DNA of 64,000 nucleotides, taken from Streptomyces sp. AC555_RSS877. GTDB lineage: Bacteria; Actinomycetota; Actinomycetes; Streptomycetales; Streptomycetaceae. The notes beneath the pieces are model-generated. The model was given only the letters and a program-made list of their open reading frames with translations. It was not told where the DNA came from and made no database searches. Both the position numbers and the translations under genes were made by a program. Shown here piece by piece: positions 55,747-64,000 of this stretch. The DNA lies in NCBI RefSeq assembly GCF_019049245.1, contig NZ_JAGMUK010000040.1, positions 124,001-188,000 on the forward strand, read 5' to 3'. Positions within the stretch are counted from its first letter, which is position 1, and each line of letters opens with the position of its first letter.

Positions 55747-57130
55747 TCAGACGGCTGCGGCCAGGGCGGTGATCACGCGCTCCGTGTCGACCTCGGTGGT
55801 CCGCCAGTTGCTGAACGCCGCCCGCAGCGCAGGCGCCCCGCCGAACACGGCCGGTGTCAGGAACGCCTCCCCGGACGCGGTTACGGCCCCGGCCGGCGCT
55901 TCGACCCGCTCCTGCGTGGGATCCTCGGCGAGAGCGAAGCAGACGACGTCGAGCCGGACCGGTGCGCGCAGGCTGAGCGTCGGCAGCCCTTCGACGCGCG
56001 CACCGAGCCGCCGCGCCAGCTCCACGTTGCGTTCGACGACCTCGCGGTGCCCCGCACGGCCGTACGCCGGCGGCGAGAACCAGGCGGGCAGGGCCCGCAG
56101 CCGCCGGGAGTTCTCCGGGGTGAGGTGGAGGAAGTCGGGTTCTCCAGCGGGCAGGCCCAGGTAGGGCGTTGTGGAACACCGCGAGCTGCAGCTCGCGGCG
56201 GCTTGTGAACTGGACGCCCGCGTCGTAGGGGGACATGGAGCCACTTGTAGGTCGTCGCAGATCGAGTCGGCCGCGTCCAGCCCTTCGGCCAGATGCGCGT
56301 GGCGGGGGGACAGGGCGGCGAAACAGCCGAACGCTGCGTCCACGTGGAGCCAGAAGGTGTGCTGTTCCTTCTGCGCCGCGATGGCCCGCAGGTCGTCGAA
56401 GTCGACGGTGTTCACGGTGCCGGCGTTGGCCACGACGATCGCCGGCCGCCCGCCCAGACAGGCCAGTTCCGCATCGAGAGCGGCGACGTCGACGTCCTCC
56501 CGGTCGCCGGGCAGCACCCGCACCTGCCGCAGTCTGTCCCGGCCGATGCCGAGCACCGACAGGGGCCTTGGTAACGCTGGAGTGCGGACTGCCGGGGAGC
56601 ACGTCGACCGGGACGAGCGCGGCGGCGCCCTCGCGGGAGACGTCCACGCCCAGGCGCTTGCCCAGCCACTCGCGGACGGCGAGTCCCACGGTGTCGGAGA
56701 CGACGGTCGCACCGGTCACGAACGCCCCGGTGTGCGCGTCGCTGAGCCCGACCAGTTCCCAAAGCCAGCCCACCGTCTCCCGCTCCAGGGCCGTCGCCCA
56801 GGACCGGCCGCTCCGGACACGTCTGGTCGTACGCGTTCGTCGGCCAGGCCCCGGCGAGCGCGGCGGGAGTCGCTCCGCCGTCACGAAGCCGAGGTGGCGG
56901 GGCCCGCCGAGCCGGAGAAGCCGGGCGCCCATCGCTCGGCGAACCGGGCGAGAGCCCCGTCCGCCCCGGCGCCCTCGGCCGGAAGGGGATCGTCGTCGGG
57001 CGCCTTGCCGTTTGCCCGTATGGACGACCGACCGCTCATGACAGGCCGGTCACCTCCCGCGTGCCGAGGCCCAGGGCGGACTGCCGAGGTCGGGGAGCAA
57101 GGAGAGGTAGTCGGCGAGTGTCCTGTGCAT
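55747..57130 (-). pseudogene. Frameshifted group II PLP-dependent decarboxylase (aromatic amino acid decarboxylase-like)
   Basis: Family sequence appears in pieces in different minus-strand frames. From the ATG at 57130: HRTLADYLSLLPDLGSPPWA; then in another frame ALARFAERWAPGFSGSAG; then ETVGWLWELVGLSDAHTGAF and SREGAAALVPVDVLPGS; then ACLGGRPAIVVANAGTVNTV and WLHVDAAFGCFAALSPRHA; then PYDAGVQFTSRRELQLAVFH, where the frame changes again; finally PYLGLPAGEPDFLHLTPENS to the stop at 55747. At least four frameshifts are needed. The PLP lysine segment itself is garbled (expected DLHKW, here DLRRPTSGS). The gene is dead but recent enough for clear recognition. Confidence 0.88.
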
Positions 57131-57332
57131 GACCGGGAGCGTAGGCCGCGGCCGGCGTCGTACGCCGGGGCCAATTCGGGGCGACCGAACTGATGGCGGC
57201 GCGGAGCGGGCCGACTCCCGGGGTCCGACTGTCACCGTTTCGTCTCAGCACCAGGCGGCCTACAACCGTGGCCTCGGGGTGACGGTCTAGCTGGTGGAGA
57301 GCGTCACATCGCACGGACGGGGAAGGACCGCC

Positions 57333-58028
57333 ATGGGGGACATACGCCGACGGGGAGCCGTCGCACTCGGGGTAGCCGGACTGATGGCACCGCTCACGCT
57401 CGCGCTGGGCGCCACGCCCGCGCAGGCCGCGAGCTGCACCACGCAGACCGGCCCCTACCAGAAGCAGGTGGAGAAGTTCCTCGGCCGGCCGGTCGACGGC
57501 AAGCAGTCCGCCGCCGACTGCAAGGCCATCCAGGGCTTCCAGAACAAGCACGGCATCACGCCGAACGCCGGCTACGCGGGGTCCGTCACGTGGGGCGTGA
57601 TGGACCTCATGAACAAGCAGAAGGCCGTCGGCACCAACCCCAACAAGGCCGGCAAGTGTCCGGTCAACAAGGGCCGCATCGCCTGCGTGAACCTGACCCT
57701 CCAGCTCAGCTGGATCCAGGACGGCAAGAAGCTCGTCTACGGCCCCGTCCCGGTCCGCACCGGCCGCAACGGGTACGAGACCCGCACCGGCCTGAAGAAG
57801 ATCTACTGGCGGAACATCGACCACGTCTCCAGCATCTACGACGTGCCGATGCCCTACAGCCAGTTCTTCGACGGCGGCCAGGCCTTCCACTCGGTCGGCG
57901 TCAGCATGTGGAACCCGCCCGGCTCGCACGGCTGCGTCAACATGACGACGACCTCCGCCAAGAAGTACTGGGCGCTGCTGAAGAAGGGCGACGACGTCTT
58001 CGTGTACGGCCGCAAGCCGGGCACCTGA
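57333..58028 (+). CDS. Secreted L,D-transpeptidase-like (YkuD) protein
   Basis: Protein of 231 residues. The signal peptide is GVAGLMAPLTLALGATPAQA. A peptidoglycan-binding-like segment (QVEKFLGRPVDGKQSAADCK, then AIQGFQNKHGI) is followed by the YkuD domain with AFHSVGVSMWNPPGSHGCVN, containing the catalytic SHGC and upstream His. It probably crosslinks peptidoglycan by 3-3 bonds or attaches proteins to it outside the membrane. ATG at 57333 has GGAAGGA; a longer frame from 57294 lacks a site. Monocistronic, convergent with the sugar-uptake operon. Confidence 0.88.
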   Translation: MGDIRRRGAVALGVAGLMAPLTLALGATPAQAASCTTQTGPYQKQVEKFLGRPVDGKQSAADCKAIQGFQNKHGITPNAGYAGSVTWGVMDLMNKQKAVGTNPNKAGKCPVNKGRIACVNLTLQLSWIQDGKKLVYGPVPVRTGRNGYETRTGLKKIYWRNIDHVSSIYDVPMPYSQFFDGGQAFHSVGVSMWNPPGSHGCVNMTTTSAKKYWALLKKGDDVFVYGRKPGT

Positions 58029-58057
58029 CAGAGGCCCCCGGCCCACGCGTGCCCCCC

Positions 58058-59257
58058 TTACTGGGGCGCGTCCCCGAAGTCCAGGATCTCCAGCCTGGCC
58101 CCGCCCTGCCGCGCGGAATCGTGCGCGACGATGCCCGGCAGGGTGTAGCGGGCGGCCACCCACGCGTTCACCGTGGGCAGCGTCCGCGTGTTCACGGCGG
58201 TCACGAAGTCGTCCACCAGGAAGTGGTGGCTGCCCTCGTGACCGTTGTGCAGGCTGTCGAACTCCCGCGGCAGCCGCGCCCGGTCGTGCACCGGCGCCGA
58301 CCCCGAGGTGAAGGCGGCCCGCAGATCCGGCGCGATGTGCTGGAGTGACGGGTCGTCGGGCGACATGGTGGGCTTGGGCTCCAGCAGCTCGCTGATGTCC
58401 TTGACGCCGTTCTTGTCCTGCCACATGGCCACCGTGGCAAGCTGCTCCATGCTCCCCTCCGTCCCGAAGAACCGGAAACGCGACTCCCGGATGTGGGAGG
58501 GGTAGCCGACCCGCCGGAACTCGTTCGTACGGAACGACCCGCCGCCCGCCACTTCGAACAGGGCCGTCGCGTTGGAGACGTCGTTGCCGAACTGGCTGAC
58601 CTCCTTGTCGAACACCCCGTCGCCGCGGTCGTCGACCACCCCGATCGCCGACACGCTCACCGCGTGCGTCTGCCAGGCACCCAGCACCCCGCCCACCGAG
58701 TGCGTCGGGTACAGCAGCGGGGGATAGCTGGCGGTCGCCTTCCAGTTCTCGCCGCCGCTGTACTGGTACGCCTCGTAGAAGCCGAGGTCCATGTCGTGGA
58801 CGTAGTCGCCCTCGGCGTAGAAGATCCGCCCGAAGGCGCCCTCGGCGATCTGGTTGCGGGCGTGCACGGTCGCCGGGTTGTACTGGCTGGTCTCGCCCAT
58901 CATGTAGGTCAGCCCGGTCGCCTTGACCGTGTCGATGATCGCCGCGATCTCCTCGGTGGTGATCGCCATCGGGACGGCGGAGTACACGTGCTTGCCGGCG
59001 TTGAGGCCCTTCACGACCAGCGGTCCGTGCGTCCAGCGCTGGGTGAAGATCGCGACGGCGTCGACGTCCGTCGACTCCAGCATGGCCTCGTACGAGGGGA
59101 AGGTGCCGGTGAGGCCTTCGGCGGCGGCCAGTTGCTCGGCCCGTTCGGTGAGCAGGTCGGTGACGTAGACGTCGCGGACGCCGGGATGGGCCAGGAACAG
59201 CTTGGCGAACTGGCCCGAGAACTGTCCGGCGCCGACGATGCCGAGGGAGAACGTCAT
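58058..59257 (-). CDS. Gfo/Idh/MocA-family sugar dehydrogenase
   Basis: Protein of 399 residues. The N-terminal Rossmann domain begins FSLGIVGAGQFSGQFAKLFL; GKHVYSAVPMAITTEEI carries a Val-Pro-Met variant where the conserved EKP is expected, so the catalytic Lys is missing or displaced. The C-terminal domain has YPTHSVGGVLGAWQTH with the active-site His. It probably oxidises or epimerises the imported sugar or a sugar acid with NAD(P). It is the last gene of the operon permease-permease-binding protein-dehydrogenase, 38 bp after the binding protein stop. Confidence 0.88.
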   Translation of the reverse strand: MTFSLGIVGAGQFSGQFAKLFLAHPGVRDVYVTDLLTERAEQLAAAEGLTGTFPSYEAMLESTDVDAVAIFTQRWTHGPLVVKGLNAGKHVYSAVPMAITTEEIAAIIDTVKATGLTYMMGETSQYNPATVHARNQIAEGAFGRIFYAEGDYVHDMDLGFYEAYQYSGGENWKATASYPPLLYPTHSVGGVLGAWQTHAVSVSAIGVVDDRGDGVFDKEVSQFGNDVSNATALFEVAGGGSFRTNEFRRVGYPSHIRESRFRFFGTEGSMEQLATVAMWQDKNGVKDISELLEPKPTMSPDDPSLQHIAPDLRAAFTSGSAPVHDRARLPREFDSLHNGHEGSHHFLVDDFVTAVNTRTLPTVNAWVAARYTLPGIVAHDSARQGGARLEILDFGDAPQ

Positions 59258-59295
59258 GTGTGGCGTGCCCTTCACTGGTCGATGGAGTGGTCGGT

Positions 59296-60639
59296 TCACT
59301 GGTCGAGAATCAGGTTGATCTGGTCGGTGGTCTCGTCGAGGCTGCTCACGGGCTTGCCGTTGCCGAAGATGTCCTGCATGGCGGGGTGCATGAGCGCGAA
59401 CATGTCCGCCGAGTAGTTGGTGATCGGGAAGGAGAAGGTCGTGAAGTCCTTCTTGTCGGCGACCGGCCGGGTGAAGGCCGTGACGTCGATGCCCTTCTTC
59501 TCGTACGCGGCTACCGCGGCCTGCGTGCCGTCGGGCGTGGCCGGGAAGACGATGCCGTAGCCGCCCACGGTCTTCTGGCACGCGTCGGACGACAGGTACT
59601 TCACCCACTTCAGAGCGCCCTGCTTGTTGGGGGCGTTCTTGGTGACGGAGTCGGCGAGGCCGTTCATCATGGTGGCGCGCTTGCCGGTGGGGCCCACCGG
59701 GGTGAAGGCGGTCCCCACCTTCAGGCCCTTGACGCCGTAGTACGTCGAGATCATCCAGGCACCGTCGAAGGCTGCCGCCGCCTTGCCCGCGGCGACCTGC
59801 GCGTTCGCCGGATTGGCGCCCGCGCTGTAGTCCGTGAGGGGGGCCAGGTAGCCCTTCTTGGCCAGGCCGAAGTACCACTTGATGACGGACTGGAAGGTCT
59901 TGCTGTCGTACTGGTACTTCGTGCCCCACCGCTTCTTGTCGGTGTAGGTCCAGCCCGCGGAGGCGGCGAAGTTGCTCCACTGGGTCTGGCCGTCGCCGTC
60001 CCCGCCGCCGCCCGTCGCGAGGCCGTACACCTTGACGTGGTGCCTGTCGAAGCCCGGTTCGTCACCGCGCTTGCCGTTCCTGTCAATGGTGAGACGGGCG
60101 ATGGCCTTCTCGAAGGTGCCGCCGTCCTTCGGGTTCCAGGAGAGGGTGTTCAGCTCCTGCGCGCTGAGCCCGGCGGTCTTGGCCATCTTCTGGTTGTAGA
60201 AGAGGGCGACCGTGTCCCAGTCCTTGGGAGCGCCGTAGCTGTGCCCGTCCTGGCCGGTCCAGTTGCCGGCGAGCCCGGACTGGTAGTCGGACGGGTCGAT
60301 GCCCAGGCCGTCGAGTGGTTCCAGCACCTTGAGATCGGCGAACTGGCCGAACTTCTGGATGTGGTCGGTGAACACGTCCGGTTCGGTGCCCGCGATGAAG
60401 CTCGCGGTGAGCTTGGTCCAGTAGTCGTCCCAGCCGAGCTGCGTGATCTTCACGTTCAAGCCCGGGTTCTCCGCCTCGAAGCCCTTCGCGCAGGCCTGGT
60501 AGGCGGGCAGCTGGTTGGCGTCCCACAGCCAGTACGACACCGTGTTCGCGGACGGCCCCGCACCGCCTCCCTTGGCGCAGCCGGCCGTCAGGGACAGCGC
60601 CAAAGCTCCGGTCAACGCCACGACCGTACGAATTCGCAT
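59296..60639 (-). CDS. Sugar ABC transporter substrate-binding lipoprotein
   Basis: Protein of 447 residues. The lipoprotein signal is ALTGALALSLTAGCAKGGG, with the lipid-modified Cys at residue 21. The family 1 binding-protein fold shows VSYWLWDANQLPAYQACAKG, ITQLGWDDYWTKLTASFIAG, PDVFTDHIQKFGQFADLKVL and AAAFDGAWMISTYYGVKGLK. It captures an oligosaccharide at the outer face of the membrane and feeds the two permeases upstream. The substrate is unknown; the adjacent dehydrogenase suggests an inositol-, amino- or uronic-type sugar. The stop is followed closely by the dehydrogenase gene. Confidence 0.93.
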   Translation of the reverse strand: MRIRTVVALTGALALSLTAGCAKGGGAGPSANTVSYWLWDANQLPAYQACAKGFEAENPGLNVKITQLGWDDYWTKLTASFIAGTEPDVFTDHIQKFGQFADLKVLEPLDGLGIDPSDYQSGLAGNWTGQDGHSYGAPKDWDTVALFYNQKMAKTAGLSAQELNTLSWNPKDGGTFEKAIARLTIDRNGKRGDEPGFDRHHVKVYGLATGGGGDGDGQTQWSNFAASAGWTYTDKKRWGTKYQYDSKTFQSVIKWYFGLAKKGYLAPLTDYSAGANPANAQVAAGKAAAAFDGAWMISTYYGVKGLKVGTAFTPVGPTGKRATMMNGLADSVTKNAPNKQGALKWVKYLSSDACQKTVGGYGIVFPATPDGTQAAVAAYEKKGIDVTAFTRPVADKKDFTTFSFPITNYSADMFALMHPAMQDIFGNGKPVSSLDETTDQINLILDQ

Positions 60640-60649
60640 GCCCGTCCCC

Positions 60650-61570
60650 TTACTTGATTCCGGTGAAGCTGATGGAACTGACGATGCGGCGCGCGAAGAT
60701 GCCGAAGAGCACCACCATGGGCAGCGCGGCGATGAGCGTGGCCGCCATCAGGCCGGACCAGTCGTAGCCGGCCTGCGGCGTCTGCGCGCGGAAGATGGCC
60801 AGCGCCACGGTGAGCACCCGCGAGCTGTCGCTGTAGGACACCATCAGCGGCCAGAAGTAGTCGTTCCAGGAGGTGATGTACGTCAGGACGCCCAGCGTGA
60901 GGACGGGGGTGGACGCCATCGGCAGCATCACCCGGAAGAAGATCCGGATCTTTCCGGCGCCGTCGAGCAGGGCCGCCTCCTCGACCTCGCGGGGCACGTT
61001 CATGAAGAACTGCCGCAGGAAGAACACCGCGAACGGCGTCATGAACATCGTCGGCAGCGAGATGCCCAACAGGGTGTCCACCAGGCCGAGTTGTTTGATG
61101 ATCACGAAGTTCGGGAGCAGGGTGAAGATCGCGGGCACCATCAGCCCGGCCAGGAACAGCACGAACATCTTGTCCCGGCCGCGCCACCTGAGGCGCGCGA
61201 AGGCGTACGCGGCCATGGCGGAGAAGAAGATCTGGCAGACGGTGATCAGGGTGGAGACGAACACCGAGTTGATCAGGTAGCGCCAGAACCTCAGACCGCC
61301 GCCCGCACCGCCCTGGGCTATCGCCTCCTCGGTGGACTGCAGACCCAGGGCTCGCTCGAAACCCCCGGACGTGAGGTCCACGGGCAGGGGATCGCCCGGG
61401 TGCGCGGCGAGCGCGGTGTTGGTGGACAGCGCGGTCCGCAGGATCCAGTAGAACGGCAGCAGGGTGATGAGCACGATCGCGGCCATCGCCGCCCAGGCCA
61501 TGATCCGGCCGAAGGAAGGCCGGCGCCTGATGGTGGGCCGTACGGTCGTCGTGGTTGCCACGGCAGCCAT
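60650..61570 (-). CDS. Carbohydrate ABC transporter permease (MalG-like)
   Basis: Integral membrane protein of 306 residues with six helices and the permease EAA loop VEEAALLDGAGKIRIFFRVM. The C terminus IFARRIVSSISFTGIK is typical of MalG-type subunits. ATG at 61570. It lies 19 bp after the MalF-like permease and 10 bp before the binding protein. No ATPase gene is present, so the complex probably uses the shared MsiK ATPase encoded elsewhere, as is usual in Streptomyces. Confidence 0.93.
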   Translation of the reverse strand: MAAVATTTTVRPTIRRRPSFGRIMAWAAMAAIVLITLLPFYWILRTALSTNTALAAHPGDPLPVDLTSGGFERALGLQSTEEAIAQGGAGGGLRFWRYLINSVFVSTLITVCQIFFSAMAAYAFARLRWRGRDKMFVLFLAGLMVPAIFTLLPNFVIIKQLGLVDTLLGISLPTMFMTPFAVFFLRQFFMNVPREVEEAALLDGAGKIRIFFRVMLPMASTPVLTLGVLTYITSWNDYFWPLMVSYSDSSRVLTVALAIFRAQTPQAGYDWSGLMAATLIAALPMVVLFGIFARRIVSSISFTGIK

Positions 61571-61589
61571 GTCGGTGTCTCCTTCCCCG

Positions 61590-62555
61590 TCAGCCGAGGT
61601 CGGTCTGGCCGGCCCTGGTGAGCCGGTACTGAAGGAAGGTGATCGCGCTCAGCACGACCAGCAGGGCGACGGACATCGCCGAGGCGTAGCCGAACTGGAA
61701 GCGGCCGAAGGCGGCGCCGTAGATGTAGTACTGGAGCACGTTGGTGGCGTTCGCCGGTCCGCCCATGGTCGTCACGGCGACCGTGTCGAACACCTGGAAC
61801 GAACCGATCACCGTCATGATCAGCACGACCGCGAGGACCGGCCGCAGCAGCGGCATCGTGATCCGCCAGAACATCCGCCACTCGCTCGCGCCGTCCACCT
61901 TGGCGGCCTCGTACATGTCGTTCGGGATGGCCTGGAGCCCGGCGAACAGCAGCAGAGCGGTGTAGCCGACGTGCCGCCACACATTGATCAGCGCGATCGT
62001 CGGGATTGCCCAGGTGTCGTCCGCGAGGAACGGGATGCGGTCGAAACCCAGCCCCGAGATGATCTCGTTGCCGATGCCGAGCTGGGTGTCCAGGATCCAG
62101 AGCCAGACGATGCCTGCGACGACGTTCGCCATCAGGTACGGAGTGAGCACGATTCCGCGCAGCACCGCCGACTGCGTCAGCCGCTGGAGCAGGACGGCGA
62201 TGGCGAGCGCCGAAACCGTCTGCACCCCGATGTTGATCAGCACGTACTCGACGGTGACCCTGAGCGAGGCCCAGAAGATCGGGTCCTGGACCATGCGTAC
62301 GTAGTTGTCGAGGCCCACCCACTCGGGCGGTGTGAGCAGGTTGTAGCGCGTGAAGCTCAGGTGGATGCCCCGCAGTGTCGGCCACAGCAGGAAGACCAGG
62401 AAGCCCAGCAGGGCGGGCGCGATGAACAGTGCGGCGAGCCGCTCGTCGCCCCCGCGTTCGTGGACCCTTGCCCGGCCCGTCCTCGGTTTGGTCGGTGCCC
62501 TCTCGGCGCTGCCCAGGGGCAGACGCGACGGAGGGCTGCTGGAGGCGATGGTCAT
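61590..62555 (-). CDS. Sugar ABC transporter permease (MalF-like)
   Basis: Membrane protein of 321 residues with six helices; the EAA loop is MYEAAKVDGASEWRMFWRIT. The N-terminal helix ALFIAPALLGFLVFLLWPTL and the C-terminal RLTRAGQTDLG fit the MalF/UgpA group. ATG at 62555 begins MTIASSS. It is the first gene of the uptake operon and diverges from the ROK regulator gene across 167 bp that contain two matching pseudo-palindromes. Confidence 0.93.
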   Translation of the reverse strand: MTIASSSPPSRLPLGSAERAPTKPRTGRARVHERGGDERLAALFIAPALLGFLVFLLWPTLRGIHLSFTRYNLLTPPEWVGLDNYVRMVQDPIFWASLRVTVEYVLINIGVQTVSALAIAVLLQRLTQSAVLRGIVLTPYLMANVVAGIVWLWILDTQLGIGNEIISGLGFDRIPFLADDTWAIPTIALINVWRHVGYTALLLFAGLQAIPNDMYEAAKVDGASEWRMFWRITMPLLRPVLAVVLIMTVIGSFQVFDTVAVTTMGGPANATNVLQYYIYGAAFGRFQFGYASAMSVALLVVLSAITFLQYRLTRAGQTDLG

Positions 62556-62596
62556 CGGGAGACTCCCTCGTCCGCGGCGGCTCGTCCTCGCACTTA

Positions 62597-62611
62597 CTTT
62601 CGTCGCGGAAG
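62597..62611. promoter_or_regulatory. Putative ROK operator, copy 1
   Basis: CTTTCGTCGCGGAAG at 62597-62611 shares the layout CTTT-N5-C-G-R-AAG with copy 2 at 62682-62696. It lies 42 bp upstream of the permease start, in the leftward promoter region. Confidence 0.5.
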
Positions 62612-62681
62612 AATTCAGGCGTCAAGGGGCGTGCGAACATCTTTTCCAGGCCTGAGGGAACCCCGTAGCATGGCCATATTG

Positions 62682-62696
62682 CTTTTACAGCGAAAG
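62682..62696. promoter_or_regulatory. Putative ROK operator, copy 2
   Basis: CTTTTACAGCGAAAG at 62682-62696, a CTTT...AAAG inverted repeat, matches copy 1 at 10 of 15 positions, all outer half-site bases except one. It lies 27 bp before the ROK gene start. The two copies are 85 bp apart, about eight helical turns. Confidence 0.5.
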
Positions 62697-62722
62697 AAAA
62701 TCTCTGTGGGAGTCTGACCTAC

Positions 62723-63883
62723 ATGACCGCAGGTGCCGCAAGCTGGCTTCCCCTGAGCCCGGGCGAACGCTCGGTGGCGATCGAGGTGCTCGTCCACGGG
62801 CCCCTGTCGCGTACCGAGATCGCCCGACGGCTCGACCTCTCCGCGGGCAGCCTCACCCGCCTGACCAAGCCGCTGATCGAGTCCGGCCTGCTGGTCGAGG
62901 TCCCCGAGGCGGGCAGCCCGGCGGAGGTCCGCCAGGGGCGCCCCTCGCAACCGCTCGACGTCGTCGCCGAGTCCCGCTCCTTCCTCGGCTTCAAGATCAC
63001 CGACGACATGGTCTACGGCGTCGTCACCACCCTCCGCAGCGACATCGTCGCCCGCCACGACCGTCCGCTCACCACCCACGAACCCGCCCGGGTCGCGGAC
63101 CTGCTGGCCGAGATGACCGAGGAGCTTGCCCGTTCCCACCCCCGGATCGCGGGCATCGGCATCGGGGTCGGGGGCTTGGTCCAGGACCGGGCCGTGGTGG
63201 GGGAGTCCCCCTTCCTCAACTGGCGCGAGGTCCCGCTGGCCGCACTCGTCGAAGAGCGCACCGGACTGCCGGTCGTCGTCGAGAACGACGTCGCCGCCCT
63301 CGTCGAGGCCGAGACCTGGTTCGGTGCCGGTCGCGGCCTGGACCGGTTCGTCGTCCTGACCATCGGCGCCGGCATCGGCTACGGCCTCGTCCTGGGCGGC
63401 AAGCGGGTGCCGTACGCCGAGGAGGACCGCGGCTTCGGCCGCCACTGGATCGTGAACCCCAACGGCCCCCTCACCCCCGACGGCGAACGCGGCAGCGCCG
63501 TCTCGCTGCTGACCATCCCCAACATCCGCTACCAGGTCCAGGCCGCCACCGGCCGTGACCGCACCTACGAGGAGATCCTCGCCCTCGCCGCGGCGGCGGA
63601 CCCGATGCCCGCCCGCGTCATCGAGGAGGCCGGGCGCGCCCTGGGCACCCTGGTCGCCCAGATCGCCAACTTCGTCCTGCCCCAGAAGATCCTGCTCGCC
63701 GGCGAGGGGGTCGGCCTGATGGACGTGGCCGGCAAGACGGTCGAGGACACCATTCGTGCCCACCGGCACCCGCTGGCCGCCCCGGTCGGCCTGGAGACCA
63801 AGGTGTCCGACTTTCACGACTGGGCTCGCGGCGCAGCCGTGTTGGCGATCCAGGTGCTGGTGCTGGGGGCGGTGCAAGTGTGA
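62723..63883 (+). CDS. ROK-family transcriptional regulator of the sugar-uptake operon
   Basis: Protein of 386 residues. The N-terminal winged helix is SVAIEVLVHGPLSRTEIARR...LTKPLIESGLLVEV. The kinase-like domain has IAGIGIGVGGLVQDRAVVGE, VVENDVAALVEAETWFGAG and FVVLTIGAGIGYGLVLGG. The zinc motif of ROK proteins (Gx11CxCGxxGCxE) is lost: the region reads GFGRHWIVNPNGPLTPDGER without any Cys. It is most likely a repressor that responds to the imported sugar. ATG at 62723 lies behind GGGAG at somewhat long spacing. Divergence from the uptake operon supports local control. Confidence 0.92.
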   Translation: MTAGAASWLPLSPGERSVAIEVLVHGPLSRTEIARRLDLSAGSLTRLTKPLIESGLLVEVPEAGSPAEVRQGRPSQPLDVVAESRSFLGFKITDDMVYGVVTTLRSDIVARHDRPLTTHEPARVADLLAEMTEELARSHPRIAGIGIGVGGLVQDRAVVGESPFLNWREVPLAALVEERTGLPVVVENDVAALVEAETWFGAGRGLDRFVVLTIGAGIGYGLVLGGKRVPYAEEDRGFGRHWIVNPNGPLTPDGERGSAVSLLTIPNIRYQVQAATGRDRTYEEILALAAAADPMPARVIEEAGRALGTLVAQIANFVLPQKILLAGEGVGLMDVAGKTVEDTIRAHRHPLAAPVGLETKVSDFHDWARGAAVLAIQVLVLGAVQV

Positions 63884-64000
63884 AGTCCGCCACGGGGCTT
63901 GGCGTATGGACGTGATCAGCAACACGGTCCGATATGCCCCATTGGCTCGTGATTACTCACATCGCCTTCACGTCCGGAGCCGTATGCTTCACATCATGTC
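63884..64000. other. Region after the ROK gene up to the window edge
   Basis: 117 bp with no complete gene. The final bases contain an ATG at 63996 that could start a gene beyond the window, but too little is visible to say. No terminator hairpin was recognised after the ROK stop. Confidence 0.4.

Noticed and set aside
59258..59980. N-terminal extension of the Gfo/Idh/MocA frame to 640 codons
   Set aside because: The added part is an out-of-frame reading of the binding-protein gene; the family start is the ATG at 59257.
1..64000. tRNA, rRNA, CRISPR arrays, insertion sequences, integrases and attachment sites
   Set aside because: None was recognised on reading both strands; no transposase or recombinase motif was found, and the repeats present are coding or short intergenic ones.

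Overview
The window is high-GC actinobacterial DNA and almost certainly comes from a Streptomyces chromosome. The evidence is strong third-position G/C bias, many GTG starts, a SapB (ram/amf) lanthipeptide locus, a TTA codon in its regulator, mycothiol-dependent formaldehyde detoxification, DmdR/IdeR-type iron boxes, GH27/GH5 enzymes with Streptomyces-style secretion signals, and a sugar ABC importer without its own ATPase. No rRNA, tRNA, CRISPR array or insertion sequence was recognised.

Layout. 1-5.3 kb (minus strand): an NHLM-type peptide export operon. It has a 71-residue double-glycine-leader peptide without cysteine, an HlyD-like adaptor, a C39 peptidase/ABC exporter and a second NHLM ABC protein that runs off the left edge. 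5.7-7.7 kb: a hotdog thioesterase and a secreted S1 protease with an acidic repeat tail. 7.8-20.4 kb: the SapB cluster (ramC-ramS-ramA-ramB, convergent ramR), flanked by two multi-domain PP2C/SpoIIE phosphatases and a CBS protein. The TTA codon of ramR and the TAA stop of ramB are the same three base pairs. 20.8-24.6 kb: three consecutive remnants of dTDP-rhamnose genes (rmlA, rmlB, rmlD) still joined by stop/start overlaps, then an intact methyltransferase and a convergent glycosyltransferase. 24.7-29.6 kb: phosphoesterase, APH-family kinase, XdhC-like protein and a ribosomal-protection GTPase.

29.6-39.4 kb: a secreted GH5 enzyme, a secreted beta-propeller with a divergent TetR regulator, a GT1 glycosyltransferase, a secreted alpha-galactosidase and an ECF sigma factor with its partner. 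39.4-40.4 kb: a folD fragment, an NTF2-like protein and a small secreted protein. 40.4-49.6 kb: an iron-regulated NIS siderophore operon laid out like vibrioferrin pvsABDE (ATP-grasp, NIS synthetase, small ORF, NIS synthetase, PLP decarboxylase), a divergent FhuF-like ferric reductase and an ABC exporter. 49.7-52.8 kb: mycothiol-dependent formaldehyde dehydrogenase, MBL hydrolase, DUF4180 and an SDR. 52.9-55.6 kb: an atypical, AT-richer island with a processive-type GT2, a 57-residue LPLTG mini-protein, a sortase and a TetR regulator. 55.7-57.1 kb: a multiply frameshifted PLP decarboxylase pseudogene. 57.3-64 kb: a secreted L,D-transpeptidase-like protein, and a sugar-uptake operon (two permeases, binding lipoprotein, Gfo/Idh/MocA dehydrogenase) divergent from a ROK regulator, with two matching pseudo-palindromes between them.

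The strongest leads are the sortase/mini-LPLTG/GT2 island, the vibrioferrin-like operon whose exporter position holds only a 59-codon ORF with both junctions intact, the shared ramR-TTA/ramB-TAA codon, the cysteine-free NHLM peptide, and the in-register collapse of the rml operon. In both peptide loci a strong hairpin separates the precursor gene from the exporter genes.
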